From: Pseudothermotoga_B sp051235805
GTDB taxonomy: Bacteria; Thermotogota; Thermotogae; Thermotogales; DSM-5069
DNA length: 64,000 nucleotides
NCBI RefSeq assembly: GCF_051235805.1
Contig: NZ_JBPNXV010000001.1
Span: 992,001-1,056,000 of the forward strand
Reading direction: 5' to 3'
Of this stretch, positions 1 to 9,378 are shown in pieces (within the stretch, counting starts at the first letter, position 1; the number at the start of each line of letters is the position of its first letter). The position numbers were made by a program, and so were the translations under genes. The notes beneath the pieces were generated by a model. It did not search any database. It worked only from the letters and a program-made list of their open reading frames with translations, and had not been told where the DNA came from.

Positions 1-1896
1 AAACCTTGTGACATTGGTCACCACTACATCAAAGGTCTTTCCAATATATCTGCTTATATATTCTACTTTCTTCAAAGCGATGAGATCCCACTCTGCCTCG
101 TCTGCGATTCTCTCGCGTTTGCTGCAATGTTCTGCTACCTTGGGTAATATCTGCGAATAAGATTCGATCTGCTTTGGTGTGAATTTGCCCCCTTGCTCAA
201 GGTAAATTTTCAGAAGTCTGTGGACAATCAGATCTGGATAACGCCTTATAGGCGACGTGAAATGCGTGTAAGCAAAGGAAGCGAGACCAAAGTGTCCTAC
301 ATTCGATGCGGAATAAATTGCCCTCTTCATCGATCGAGTTAGCAGTTTTTCAACACTTGACTTAAGTGGATGATCTTTCACGGCTTCGAGAATCTTTTGA
401 AGAATTCCAGAATTTATCATCTTTGGAAATTTCATTTTCAGTCCCAACGCTTCGACATACTCTCGCAGCTGAACTAAAAACTCTGGATCTGGCTGTTCAT
501 GAACTCTGTAGACAAAAGGTAAGCCTGAGTTGTGAAAAATCTCAGCGACGGTCTCATTTGCCTTGATCATGAATTCTTCGATTAGAATCTCTGCCTCTCC
601 TCTTTTTCGAGGTACTATGTCTACAACCCTTCCGCGCTGATCGGTTGTTATCTCAACTTCTCCTCCCTCTATGTCGAGGATCGCGCCTCTACGCCTTCTG
701 TTCTCTCTGAGAATCTTTGACAGCTCAAGCATCTGATCGAGCGAGTGGCATATCTTCTTGCCCAAAAGTTTTCGAGCTCTTTCTTCGCCCGATAAATACT
801 CGTTCACTAAGGTGTAAGTAAGACGTTTCTTGCTTCTTATTACACTGGGAGTCACTGTGTAGTCCAAGGTGTTTCCTTGGCGGTCAATCAACATTTGGAC
901 TGTGAAGGTGAGTCTATCCTCACCTTCGACTAAACTGCACAAGTGATCCGAGAGTTTGAAAGGTAGCATGGGTATTACCTTATCGAGCAGATAGACGCTT
1001 GTACCTCTTGAGTAAGCTTCTTTGTCTATCTCTGATCCTTCACGCACGTAGTGAGAAACATCAGCGATGTGAACGGACAAAAGATATTTGTTCTTTGAGA
1101 GTTTCTTTATCGAAACGGCATCGTCGAAGTCTTTAGCATCCTCTCCATCTATTGTGAATACTATCTGGTCTCTGAAGTCCTTTCGATCTTTCAAATCTCT
1201 CTCGTCAATCTCATCTGGGAGCCTTCGTATTTCTTCCAGAACCTCAGGTGGGAAATCTTCTCTAAGACCGTGCTTGGCGATCACACTCGGGATATCGACC
1301 TTGGGGTCGTCGATATCACCAAGCACGCTGATGATTTCAGCCTGTGGGAGATTACCATGAGAAGGCCATCTCGTAATCTTGGCAATGACCTTTTGACCTG
1401 GTTTTGCACCACGAATGAATTCGATTGGTACGAAAAAGTCATAAACTATCTTCGAATCGTCTGGCACAACATATCCGTGTGTTCTCTTCAGTTGAAAAAC
1501 ACCAACTATTTTATCTGTACCGCGTTTCAATACCTTCGCCACTCGACCCATTGGTAAGTTCTTCCACTTACCCACGATCTCCACTAACACTTTGTCACCA
1601 TGAATAGCACCATTAGTGTATTCCAGCGGAACTGCCATCTCTCTGCCATCTTCGGTTGCCACAAAAGCCATGTTACCCCTTCTGGTAAACTCGATCGCAC
1701 CTATTGCCAAATCTTCGGACAATTTCCTGTATCTGCCTTTACCATCTCGAAATACCTTTCCAGCTTCAACTAGTTCATTGAGGACATTCTTGATCAATTT
1801 CTTCTGTGCTTTACCTTTTACCTCGAGTAGTCTGAGGATCTCCTTCAAGGTTAACTTATCGTTGTTGGAGATGACAAGCTCAAGGGTTCTTTTCAT
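1..1896 (-). CDS. rnr: Ribonuclease R, 3' end cut by the window edge
   Basis: This is a 3'-5' exoribonuclease of the RNase II/RNR family that degrades structured RNA. The 632 visible codons include an N-terminal winged-helix region, cold-shock/OB domains, and the RNB catalytic core with the acidic cluster DGEDAKDFDDAVS. The conserved stretch YTHFTSPIRRYPDLIVHRLL follows later. The reading frame is still open at base 1, inside the start of the S1 domain (TNVTRF), so the C-terminus lies outside the window. The ATG at 1896 follows the stop of the upstream GGDEF gene by one base, so translational coupling is likely. It is the last visible gene of the minus-strand housekeeping operon. Confidence 0.93.
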   Translation of the reverse strand, partial: MKRTLELVISNNDKLTLKEILRLLEVKGKAQKKLIKNVLNELVEAGKVFRDGKGRYRKLSEDLAIGAIEFTRRGNMAFVATEDGREMAVPLEYTNGAIHGDKVLVEIVGKWKNLPMGRVAKVLKRGTDKIVGVFQLKRTHGYVVPDDSKIVYDFFVPIEFIRGAKPGQKVIAKITRWPSHGNLPQAEIISVLGDIDDPKVDIPSVIAKHGLREDFPPEVLEEIRRLPDEIDERDLKDRKDFRDQIVFTIDGEDAKDFDDAVSIKKLSKNKYLLSVHIADVSHYVREGSEIDKEAYSRGTSVYLLDKVIPMLPFKLSDHLCSLVEGEDRLTFTVQMLIDRQGNTLDYTVTPSVIRSKKRLTYTLVNEYLSGEERARKLLGKKICHSLDQMLELSKILRENRRRRGAILDIEGGEVEITTDQRGRVVDIVPRKRGEAEILIEEFMIKANETVAEIFHNSGLPFVYRVHEQPDPEFLVQLREYVEALGLKMKFPKMINSGILQKILEAVKDHPLKSSVEKLLTRSMKRAIYSASNVGHFGLASFAYTHFTSPIRRYPDLIVHRLLKIYLEQGGKFTPKQIESYSQILPKVAEHCSKRERIADEAEWDLIALKKVEYISRYIGKTFDVVVTNVTRF

Positions 1897-1897
1897 G

Positions 1898-4800
1898 TCA
1901 ACTGATGATTGTGACACAAGCCTTACCCCTCTCTTTGGACACATAGGTTGCCTTATCTGCGAGAGCGATTAGATCCTCGGGTTCTAAGACATCATCTTGC
2001 GGGTAACCTGAAACCCCAAAACTCATCGTGACGCGAAACTCGAAAGGATTGGTCTCAACGATCTGATATAGTATCTTCTCTGCAACCTTTGCTGCGTTTT
2101 CCTTAGTTGTGCTCGGAAGTATCACGATGAATTCCTCACCACCATACCTACCGACGATATCACTCGCTCTTGTGCTGCTTCTCAGCACAGAAGCTATGAA
2201 CTTGAGCACTTCATCACCTATTCGATGTCCATAAGTATCGTTTATCTTTTTGAAATCATCTATGTCAGCCATTATCACCGAAAAGCTATCGTTATACCTC
2301 TTGGACCTCTCGAACTCTTCGTGCAATCTTGTTATGAAGTACCAACGTGTGTGAAGCCCGGTGAGTGGATCCGTTACACTGCGATGGTAGGCTATGATAT
2401 TCTTGAGTGTGTAGACGATGACTTCTTGCAAGTTTAAGACAGATTTGACCAGTTGGTACCCAGTTATTTGGTCCATGTAAAGCGACTGGTTAGCGACATA
2501 GAGAAGTACCTTGAAACCGTCGTAGATCTCGATCTCAGTGCACATTTCAAACGGTTCGTACGAAACTTTTGTTTCTTTTGGGATTTTTCTGGTATTCAGA
2601 GTGGCAGATTCCAGAACTTTGCCTCGCGAATCCATGACTATTATTGCTGCAGACAAGATAGGTAGCAGATTCATCATCTTTGAAACGAGAAATTCTAAGG
2701 TAGTGTGTACCTCTTCTTGTGGATTTGTGACCTTCAGGATGTCGATTATGTGTTGCAAGAAAACAGAGTTTCTCATCGTTCTTTCGAGTTGTTCCTGAAT
2801 TGCTGCCAAGGGCTGTCTGAAAGGCTCTTCTAGTTTCAGTTTCAACTCGTTAAGTTGCTCGATCAAGCTTTCATCGGAAGAAAATTCAATCTTCTTTTCG
2901 AGCCAAGCTGCGGCGTTTACAAAGGATCTAGTTTGGTAGATCGAGATTGCCCTTTCGGCATAGTTGATGGCTAATGGAGTTGACTCAATAGCTTTGTAAC
3001 CCAGAGCAAGGCTTTCGTAGATCTGTGCAAGAGACAAAAATGCCCCACTTTTTATCGCATCTAATTCGAGTCTTTTTGCGAATTTGATAAAACCTTCTGT
3101 GTCACATTTGATCAACCTTTGTGCAAAGATCTGGCAAGCTTCTTCACTCCAATAAGGGGTGTCCTTTTTCAGAAATCTCTGCCAAGCTTGCAAGAGCTCT
3201 TCATCATTTTCAGCCAAGAATAAATCTCTGAAAGGAGCAAAAGTACGACTGCTAATAGCTGGGTTTTCTATGTTCTCTAATATTACTCGCTTTGCCTTTT
3301 CCACATCTTCTGCCAAGGCATATGCACACACAAGACCCCTTAAAGCACGTTCCTCTATGCCAAGATATCTTTCGATCGAAAGTTCTCTTGAAAGATCTTC
3401 TAATGCTTCATTCAGTTCTCTGTTGTACATGTGAAAGTTCGCTTCGACGAAATAACTGTAAGCTTCGAGCTGTATGTTGCCAGTCAAGCTGACTAATTGT
3501 CTCAAGCGCCCCAGATCTTGAAACATCTGCTGTACATTGCCTCGGTAAAGATTTGTCCAGATCATATTTGATAAGGCAGTCATCGCAAGGCCTTCTGAAC
3601 CTATCTTGTGTGCAATTTCGATTACATTCTCGAACAATCTTTCTGCCTCGTGGCTGGCTGCCATTCTAATGCCCATCTCGTTGAGAATTGTGGCCAGAAT
3701 ATCGAGAAAACCATTGCTTTCAGCTATCTGTTTGGCTTGGTTGAGAAGGTCGAGATCTCTGACTCTCGATATTCTTGTGTGCTGGGCTATCAAGAGCAAC
3801 GTTAGAGCCTTCAATTTTCTATGCGGTGGTATATCCTTAAGACGCGCAAGGAGAATCTCGACTTCTTGCATCAGACCTTGACTTATTTTCTCTCCTGAAA
3901 TCAGCATTCTTCTCATCTTGCAGCACAACTTTCTCAATCTGCTATAGGCTGTCCTCGCTTTGAAGAGATCTTCCTCTTGTTCCATTTCTTTGGCAAGATT
4001 TGCTTTTGATGCGTGAACAAGCGCACTGTAGATGAGAAAATCATATTTCTTACTCAAACTCAGTGCAAACCTCTCTAACGCATTCGAATCTTGCTTGATC
4101 TGTAGAGCTCTGAGTTTCAAAGAATTGAGCGCGTAACTGCCCCTGTTTTCTAAGAGTTTCTCCGCTTCTTCAATCATCGAAACTGCTGTGGTAACGTCTT
4201 GGTAGTTTTCCAACTCCTTCTTTGCAGTTAACAGATAAAGAACTGCCGCAGAGACTTTTTGCCCGAGCATCTTCAGATGCCATGCTTTCTTTGATGGTTC
4301 ACGTAGGTGAAGTGACAGATTGGTGTGTAGTTCAACTCTTACCTCTGGTTCTATGAGATCATAAAGCGATCTCCATATTTCAAAGAATGCGAATCTGTAC
4401 TTTCCGTTTTCCCAATAAAGCAATCCATTGTCGATCAGAATCGACAAATATTCGTTCATTCTCTGAGAGCTGAGTGATGATATCGAAATGAGAGCTTCAA
4501 ATTCACTTTTCTCAAACCTTTCACCGCATATGGCTATCAGATGTGCACCCGATTCAGCCATCTGTTTCAATGTTGGCTTAACTATTTCTATGAGGTCTGT
4601 TCTCTTGAGAATCTCCTGCTCGACACCGATCTTGTCTTTGTCGAGTCTCAATGCATTGTTCTTGACTAAAGTTCTCATCAGCTCAACAATCTGTCCCGGT
4701 AGACCTTGAGTTACCACATAAGCCCATTTGACCAGTTCGTCGATATTCTCCTGCCTTGCCATTATCATTGTTGATATCATTTCTGCAGTTTTCTCAAAAT

Positions 4801-5956
4801 CGAAAGGTTTCAGTTCAACAGACACATCATGAGAAAGGGAGATCTGCCTTTGATAAGATGCTAAAAGAAGTGTATGTCCCTTCGAAAACTTATAACTCTG
4901 CAATTGTTCGAGAACAGCCTTCAGTGACAGATCCATTTCATGAGCGTCATCAACGATGATCACTATGGGATCAAGATTTGACAGGATCTTTCCAACGGTT
5001 AAAACAACGTCGGAAGCCTTTATTTTTCCAGAATTTGTTAGATCTTCTATCTTTTTTCGATCTTGTTCATCGAGTCGAGATAATAGACTGTCATCGACAA
5101 ACTGAAGCAATCCTATAACCAGAGCTTGTAAATCTGTTGCCCATATCACAGGTATGCCTTCATTTCGCAGTTCATCACTGAGAACACTCAAGAGTGTAGT
5201 TTTTCCGACCCGCTGAGGTCCATAGACGAGAATGGTGTTCAAAGATTTCTCATTACTTTTGATAACTCGTATTACTTCCTCTTCCTCTTGCCTGTGAACT
5301 GTCGCCAAACGTAATCCCATGAGACCTGTAGGAGAGATTTTCCCTTGGAGCAAATGAAATGCTGCAGGGAAATGTGTTTTTCTTTTGGCAGGATCCTGCG
5401 CTGTGAAACCGATGACAAGTTCCTTGAGTTCTTTTCTATCTGTTAGTGAATCTATGAGCTTCCCAAAAACATAGACCGTCGAGGCTATGGAACTCTTTCC
5501 TTCTTTCAAGAACTCTGGTGCTACAAAGACGTATTCCCCTTTTGGTACAACCTCTGAATTAAACCAACAAGGTGGAAGCATGAAGAAGTTCTCTGAGATG
5601 AGAAAATCTTCAACAGAAATTACAGGTATTGCGATTCCCAGGTGCAAGAGCTCGCGGAGCAGACCAAACAAAAACAGTGCGAAGTTTTCTCTTTCTGCTT
5701 TGTCTGTCAAGTTGATGGGTCTTCCTTCAAGGTATGGGAGATAGATCTTTGGAATCTCTCTTAAATCGTATCTTTCTGGAACAAGTATCGATGGATGTTT
5801 GAGCAGAGAAAAAAGCGCCAAGAACGTAGTTAGTTCATGCATTTTGCTACCTATTACTTCTGGGTTTAATATTTTCAACCTCTTATAGACATTGTTGTCG
5901 ATAATCAGATGTTCATCGCCTACATATGTTTCTCTAAGAAACTTCACCAGTTTCAC
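1898..5956 (-). CDS. Large sensor protein: degenerate kinase-like domain, AAA/STAND ATPase, TPR-like helices, GGDEF diguanylate cyclase
   Basis: The 1352-residue protein probably makes c-di-GMP in response to an unknown input. Residues 1-200 resemble a Ser/Thr kinase C-lobe: an APE-like APEF (146-149), a helix like the VYSLG helix near 161-165, and QDPAKR at 187-192. The usual HRD catalytic loop is replaced, so it should be a pseudokinase. An ATPase follows, with Walker A GPQRVGKTT (246-254) and Walker B IVIIVDD (331-337). A long alpha-helical TPR-like region runs to about 1050, then a GAF-like stretch. The C-terminal GGDEF domain has an intact GGEEF at 1272-1276 and an RxxD inhibitory site (RASD, 1263-1266). 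Its start overlaps the end of the DHH gene by 23 bases, so it belongs to the same operon. Confidence 0.85.
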   Translation of the reverse strand: MKLVKFLRETYVGDEHLIIDNNVYKRLKILNPEVIGSKMHELTTFLALFSLLKHPSILVPERYDLREIPKIYLPYLEGRPINLTDKAERENFALFLFGLLRELLHLGIAIPVISVEDFLISENFFMLPPCWFNSEVVPKGEYVFVAPEFLKEGKSSIASTVYVFGKLIDSLTDRKELKELVIGFTAQDPAKRKTHFPAAFHLLQGKISPTGLMGLRLATVHRQEEEEVIRVIKSNEKSLNTILVYGPQRVGKTTLLSVLSDELRNEGIPVIWATDLQALVIGLLQFVDDSLLSRLDEQDRKKIEDLTNSGKIKASDVVLTVGKILSNLDPIVIIVDDAHEMDLSLKAVLEQLQSYKFSKGHTLLLASYQRQISLSHDVSVELKPFDFEKTAEMISTMIMARQENIDELVKWAYVVTQGLPGQIVELMRTLVKNNALRLDKDKIGVEQEILKRTDLIEIVKPTLKQMAESGAHLIAICGERFEKSEFEALISISSLSSQRMNEYLSILIDNGLLYWENGKYRFAFFEIWRSLYDLIEPEVRVELHTNLSLHLREPSKKAWHLKMLGQKVSAAVLYLLTAKKELENYQDVTTAVSMIEEAEKLLENRGSYALNSLKLRALQIKQDSNALERFALSLSKKYDFLIYSALVHASKANLAKEMEQEEDLFKARTAYSRLRKLCCKMRRMLISGEKISQGLMQEVEILLARLKDIPPHRKLKALTLLLIAQHTRISRVRDLDLLNQAKQIAESNGFLDILATILNEMGIRMAASHEAERLFENVIEIAHKIGSEGLAMTALSNMIWTNLYRGNVQQMFQDLGRLRQLVSLTGNIQLEAYSYFVEANFHMYNRELNEALEDLSRELSIERYLGIEERALRGLVCAYALAEDVEKAKRVILENIENPAISSRTFAPFRDLFLAENDEELLQAWQRFLKKDTPYWSEEACQIFAQRLIKCDTEGFIKFAKRLELDAIKSGAFLSLAQIYESLALGYKAIESTPLAINYAERAISIYQTRSFVNAAAWLEKKIEFSSDESLIEQLNELKLKLEEPFRQPLAAIQEQLERTMRNSVFLQHIIDILKVTNPQEEVHTTLEFLVSKMMNLLPILSAAIIVMDSRGKVLESATLNTRKIPKETKVSYEPFEMCTEIEIYDGFKVLLYVANQSLYMDQITGYQLVKSVLNLQEVIVYTLKNIIAYHRSVTDPLTGLHTRWYFITRLHEEFERSKRYNDSFSVIMADIDDFKKINDTYGHRIGDEVLKFIASVLRSSTRASDIVGRYGGEEFIVILPSTTKENAAKVAEKILYQIVETNPFEFRVTMSFGVSGYPQDDVLEPEDLIALADKATYVSKERGKACVTIIS

Positions 5957-6923
5957 TTCGTTCCCCCCACAAATGGTCTTTCACTGTACTAACAATCTCA
6001 TTCAGAACTTTCTCAAGTCTTGTGTTCTTGAAAGAACACCCCGCAGCCCTTGCATGTCCTCCTCCTCCCAAGACTGCAGCAACCTTACTGACATCAAACC
6101 AGTTCTTTGACCTCAAACTGACGTGTACCTCACCTTTTGGATATTCTGTAACCAAAATCGCTACTTCGATATTTCTCAAAGATCTCATTTCGCCAACAAA
6201 ACCTGTGCTGTCATCATCAGCACAGCCGTTTTCGACATAATTCTCATAACTCAGCCAAGAGTAAGCTAAGGAATCTTCCACTATCATATGATCGACCATC
6301 ACACAGAAAAGCTTCAGCTGTTCGATACGCTTGTTTTCCAAAATCGTCGTTGCAACAAAATGTGGTTTCGCACCGAGCTTAACAAGTTCAGCAGCATCTT
6401 TGAAAACTCTTTCATCTGTATTCGAAAACCTGAAGAAACCTGTATCGGTTGCCATACCAAGGTAATTGACAGTTGCAAGTCGAGAGTCATAAACCACACC
6501 AAGTGCCTTGTTCAAAGTATACACCATCTGAGCGGTAGCTGCATAGGAACTATCAACCCAATTTGTACCGCCAAAGAACGTATTTGTCGCATGATGGTCT
6601 ATCACAATGGTTTTGCACTGTGATAGCATACTTTCAAAGCGCCCGACCCTGTCAGGTGACGAGCAATCTAAAACAACAACCAGATCAGGCGAAAAATCAG
6701 AGTACTCTTCATAAGAAATCAATTGGTCAACACCATGGAAAACCTTGTAGTACTCCGGAATTGGCGAATCGATTGCACCAAGGCAATTCTTGTCCAGCTG
6801 TTTCAAACCCAAAGTCAAAGATGCAACACTACTTATGTCATCTCCATCTGGCATTACGTGACCCAGTATCAGTATATTCTGTGATTCAGTTACTTGAGAA
6901 AGTATTGATTTGATCTTGCTCAT
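5934..6923 (-). CDS. DHH/DHHA1 phosphoesterase, NrnA-like (nanoRNase / pAp phosphatase)
   Basis: The 329-residue enzyme is predicted to hydrolyse short oligoribonucleotides and/or 3'-phosphoadenosine 5'-phosphate using metal ions. It has the N-terminal HVMPDGDD motif (22-29), an Asp motif VVLDCSSPD (83-91), the DHH triad VIDHHATN (107-114), and the DHHA1 glycine-rich GGGGHARAAG motif at 286-295. Length and motif order match NrnA. Which activity dominates cannot be read from sequence. A c-di-GMP cyclase and RNase R lie directly downstream. NrnA-type enzymes can also degrade pGpG, so a link to c-di-GMP turnover is possible but is inference. Confidence 0.85.
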   Translation of the reverse strand: MSKIKSILSQVTESQNILILGHVMPDGDDISSVASLTLGLKQLDKNCLGAIDSPIPEYYKVFHGVDQLISYEEYSDFSPDLVVVLDCSSPDRVGRFESMLSQCKTIVIDHHATNTFFGGTNWVDSSYAATAQMVYTLNKALGVVYDSRLATVNYLGMATDTGFFRFSNTDERVFKDAAELVKLGAKPHFVATTILENKRIEQLKLFCVMVDHMIVEDSLAYSWLSYENYVENGCADDDSTGFVGEMRSLRNIEVAILVTEYPKGEVHVSLRSKNWFDVSKVAAVLGGGGHARAAGCSFKNTRLEKVLNEIVSTVKDHLWGERSETGEVS

Positions 6924-6926
6924 TCT

Positions 6927-7508
6927 TCACCCACCCTGAACCCATCTTGAAAGATATTCCTTAACTTGTTTCTCGTCATGTATACGTTTCATCGTTGGGT
7001 CAAAGGTAACGTAGAGGTCAGACCCCAGATAAAGAGTTGGGAAAACATTCAGAGAAGGTGAGAAAGCATTGGGATCGTAATGAACTCCAACTATCTTACC
7101 GATGAAAAAGGTGTGATCACCAGTCTTGCGAAAATCGATGAGTTTACATTCGTAGGCTGCGTAAGCACTCTTCAACACAGGTACTTTGACATTTCTCCCG
7201 TCAAAGAGATCTATCTCAAAAACATTCATCTTGTCGATGTCTCTCCCTGATGTTTTACCAACAAATGCAGCCAGACGGCTCTGATCAAATCTCAGAAAAT
7301 TCACAGTGAATTCCTTTGAAACAAGCACCAAATCGTGTGTAAATCTCTTCGGAGAGATTGACACACCGTACAACGGTGGATCGTGAGAAAGTTGTGTGTG
7401 CCACGCGGCACTCATCAGATTGGTTCTTTCTTCGTGTTTACAGCAAATGACTGCAACATTTGCCGGGTAGTGGAGATTGTACTTCTCCAAGCTTTCCACA
7501 AAAATCAT
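6927..7508 (-). CDS. Flavin reductase-like, FMN-binding split-barrel protein
   Basis: The protein of 193 residues belongs to the flavin reductase-like/FMN-binding split-barrel family. It has the typical N-terminal strand pattern YPANVAVICC, followed by NLMSAAWHTQLSHDPPLYGVS and SPKRFTHDLV. Such proteins bind FMN and reduce flavin or other acceptors; the partner is unknown. I chose the ATG at 7508 because it follows the hemW stop by one base and has a strong ribosome site (GGGGGTGAG) in the end of hemW. A longer form from 7541 would overlap hemW by 32 bases. It ends three bases before the DHH gene. Confidence 0.8.
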   Translation of the reverse strand: MIFVESLEKYNLHYPANVAVICCKHEERTNLMSAAWHTQLSHDPPLYGVSISPKRFTHDLVLVSKEFTVNFLRFDQSRLAAFVGKTSGRDIDKMNVFEIDLFDGRNVKVPVLKSAYAAYECKLIDFRKTGDHTFFIGKIVGVHYDPNAFSPSLNVFPTLYLGSDLYVTFDPTMKRIHDEKQVKEYLSRWVQGG

Positions 7509-7509
7509 C

Positions 7510-8631
7510 TCACTCACCCCCAGTCGCGCCCGAAAGGACACTCTCGTGCATTATTTCAGACAAAAGCGTATGTGAAAAATCCATGCCCTTCTTGGACAGT
7601 CTCAATCTACCGTGCTCCAAGATTAGCTCGGTTGGAAATTTCTCAACTAAAGTTCTGAAATCTATTCCTGGTTTTAGTTTCTCCAGTTTCTCCAACTCGA
7701 CGCCTTCACAAAGCCTCAAACCCATGAAAAGTGTCTCTCGCAGTTCTTCATATGGCGTATTTTCTGAAAAGTATTCAAAAGGGTTCTCACCCTGTTCTAT
7801 CTGATGAAAGTACTCCAAGAGATTGGAACTGTTCACGTATCTTTTCAAGCCAATATGCCCACCGGCAGAAGCACCGACACCGATATAGTTTTCATTGTTC
7901 CAGTATTTCACATTGTGTCTACACCTGTAAGCGGGCAAAGAGAAATTGGATATTTCATATCTCACATAACCCATCTTCTGAAGTTCACTCGTAAAAATCT
8001 CGTGATGCATGGCTGTGAGATCTTCATCTATCCTCAGGTTCCTATTCTTCTCGGAATCAGTCTCCAAAATATAAACAGACACATGTTTTGGCTTGTAATT
8101 CTCGATCACTCTAAGATCATTTTCCAGAGTTTTATCGGTTTCTTTTGGCAGGCCTAATATGAAATCAATGTTTATGTTTTCAAAATAACAACAAGCTTCG
8201 TCAAATGTTCTCTGAAAATCCAGAAAGGTGTGTCTTCTGTTCACAGTTTTCAAAACTTCGTCGTCAGCAGCTTGTAATCCTATGCTCAATCTGTTTACTC
8301 CAAGAATCCTGAACTCATTAAACTGCATAGCCTTTGGATTCACTTCTATTGTTATCTCAGGATTGGTTAAGTTGAAGCTTTTCTCGATCACAACGAACAA
8401 CCTATGAAGATATTCAATGGGCACATCGCTCGGAGTGCCACCACCTATGTAAACTGTGTCTACAACCGGTTTGTTCAGAGACTTGGACCACATAACCAGT
8501 TCACGGCAAAGACATTCAAAGTACTTATCCAGATGCGAAAAATCTGTGAACGAAACAAAATCGCAGTATGAACAGCGATTCTTACAAAAAGGTATATGTA
8601 CGTAAAGACCAAAATCCTCAGAACGAGACAC
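7510..8631 (-). CDS. hemW: HemW-type radical SAM protein (coproporphyrinogen III oxidase-like, heme chaperone family)
   Basis: The radical SAM protein of about 373 residues carries the cluster motif C16-x3-C20-x2-C23 in PFCKNRCSYCDF and the glycine motif VYIGGGTPSDV. HemW-type C-terminal sequence follows (YWNNENYIGVGASAGG). Family members are often annotated as oxygen-independent coproporphyrinogen III oxidase, but most act as heme chaperones. I see no other heme gene nearby, so the chaperone reading is a family-level inference. A GTG at 8631, preceded by AGGTG at good spacing, gives a normal N-terminus (VSRSEDFGLYVHIPF). Another GTG at 8667 is possible. The gene overlaps the end of the upstream exported-protein gene. 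Confidence 0.85.
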   Translation of the reverse strand: MSRSEDFGLYVHIPFCKNRCSYCDFVSFTDFSHLDKYFECLCRELVMWSKSLNKPVVDTVYIGGGTPSDVPIEYLHRLFVVIEKSFNLTNPEITIEVNPKAMQFNEFRILGVNRLSIGLQAADDEVLKTVNRRHTFLDFQRTFDEACCYFENINIDFILGLPKETDKTLENDLRVIENYKPKHVSVYILETDSEKNRNLRIDEDLTAMHHEIFTSELQKMGYVRYEISNFSLPAYRCRHNVKYWNNENYIGVGASAGGHIGLKRYVNSSNLLEYFHQIEQGENPFEYFSENTPYEELRETLFMGLRLCEGVELEKLEKLKPGIDFRTLVEKFPTELILEHGRLRLSKKGMDFSHTLLSEIMHESVLSGATGGE

Positions 8632-9376
8632 TGAAAAACACCTGCCTGCCCGTGAACAGCAGATCACCTTTGAGAACAGGACCTATTATCTCAGCTCTTA
8701 TTCCAAAGACGGCTGAATCAGTCTTAATGATCACGAAAGGATCCACAAAAACAGAAGAACTGCCCAAAACCCATCTACTTCTGAAAGCGAAGAAGCCCGA
8801 GAAGCCATTCATCCAACCGGCACCCATGAAAAAGCCTTCCTCACCTGTTTGACCAATCGTGTATGGAAAGAAACCTGCAAAGATGCCTTCATTGAGCCTG
8901 TATGCGCCTATTTCCCTGTTTTGAAAACGTGCGTACACCCTTGTAAAACCTGTTGAAAGATCTCCTATTCTTTCATAATCGCTGAAATTCAAAACGTTGT
9001 TGCCAAAGAATACCTTCTGACTGATCTTGAAAGTACTATAACTCTTTTCTGGGCTGATGACAAAATCAAAGTAATAATGACCTGGTGTAAGTCCATAGGT
9101 ATTTGCCTCGATCTTCATCTGGGCTGTCCATGAGCGACCAACTGTTCCACCAACAGATATCGCCGCATCTGACGATTTCACTCTAAGAAACCCAAGTTTC
9201 GTATAAGTAGATTTGCTGTCTTTGTAGAGAAAGCCGATCTGCAAATCGTCCTTCTTGAGATTTATCAAAAGATTAGCTACCTCTATTGAGTTATAGATAT
9301 CATTTGAAAGGTTCAACTGCGTTGCAAGACAGATAGATGCTATAAGCAAGATGAAAATCATCGCCGTTTTTTTCAA
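8618..9376 (-). CDS. Exported protein, probable small beta-barrel, function unknown
   Basis: I do not recognise a named family. The 252-residue protein starts with a clear signal peptide (MKKTAMIFILLIASICLA, then TQLNL). The rest has no other hydrophobic helix and is rich in alternating aromatic/glycine beta-strand pattern. It ends in an aromatic-terminated strand (QVFFSVSF), as in outer-membrane barrels, so it may sit in the toga outer envelope. The start is TTG at 9376 with GGAGGG seven bases upstream, and gatB ends two bases before it. The in-frame ATG at 9361 is less well placed relative to that site. It lies between gatB and hemW in the operon. Confidence 0.65.
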   Translation of the reverse strand: MKKTAMIFILLIASICLATQLNLSNDIYNSIEVANLLINLKKDDLQIGFLYKDSKSTYTKLGFLRVKSSDAAISVGGTVGRSWTAQMKIEANTYGLTPGHYYFDFVISPEKSYSTFKISQKVFFGNNVLNFSDYERIGDLSTGFTRVYARFQNREIGAYRLNEGIFAGFFPYTIGQTGEEGFFMGAGWMNGFSGFFAFRSRWVLGSSSVFVDPFVIIKTDSAVFGIRAEIIGPVLKGDLLFTGRQVFFSVSF

Positions 9377-9378
9377 GA

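Noticed and set aside
6927..7541. Longer start at 7541 for the flavin reductase-like gene
   Set aside because: The ATG at 7508 has a better ribosome site and abuts the hemW stop, whereas the longer form overlaps hemW by 32 bases.
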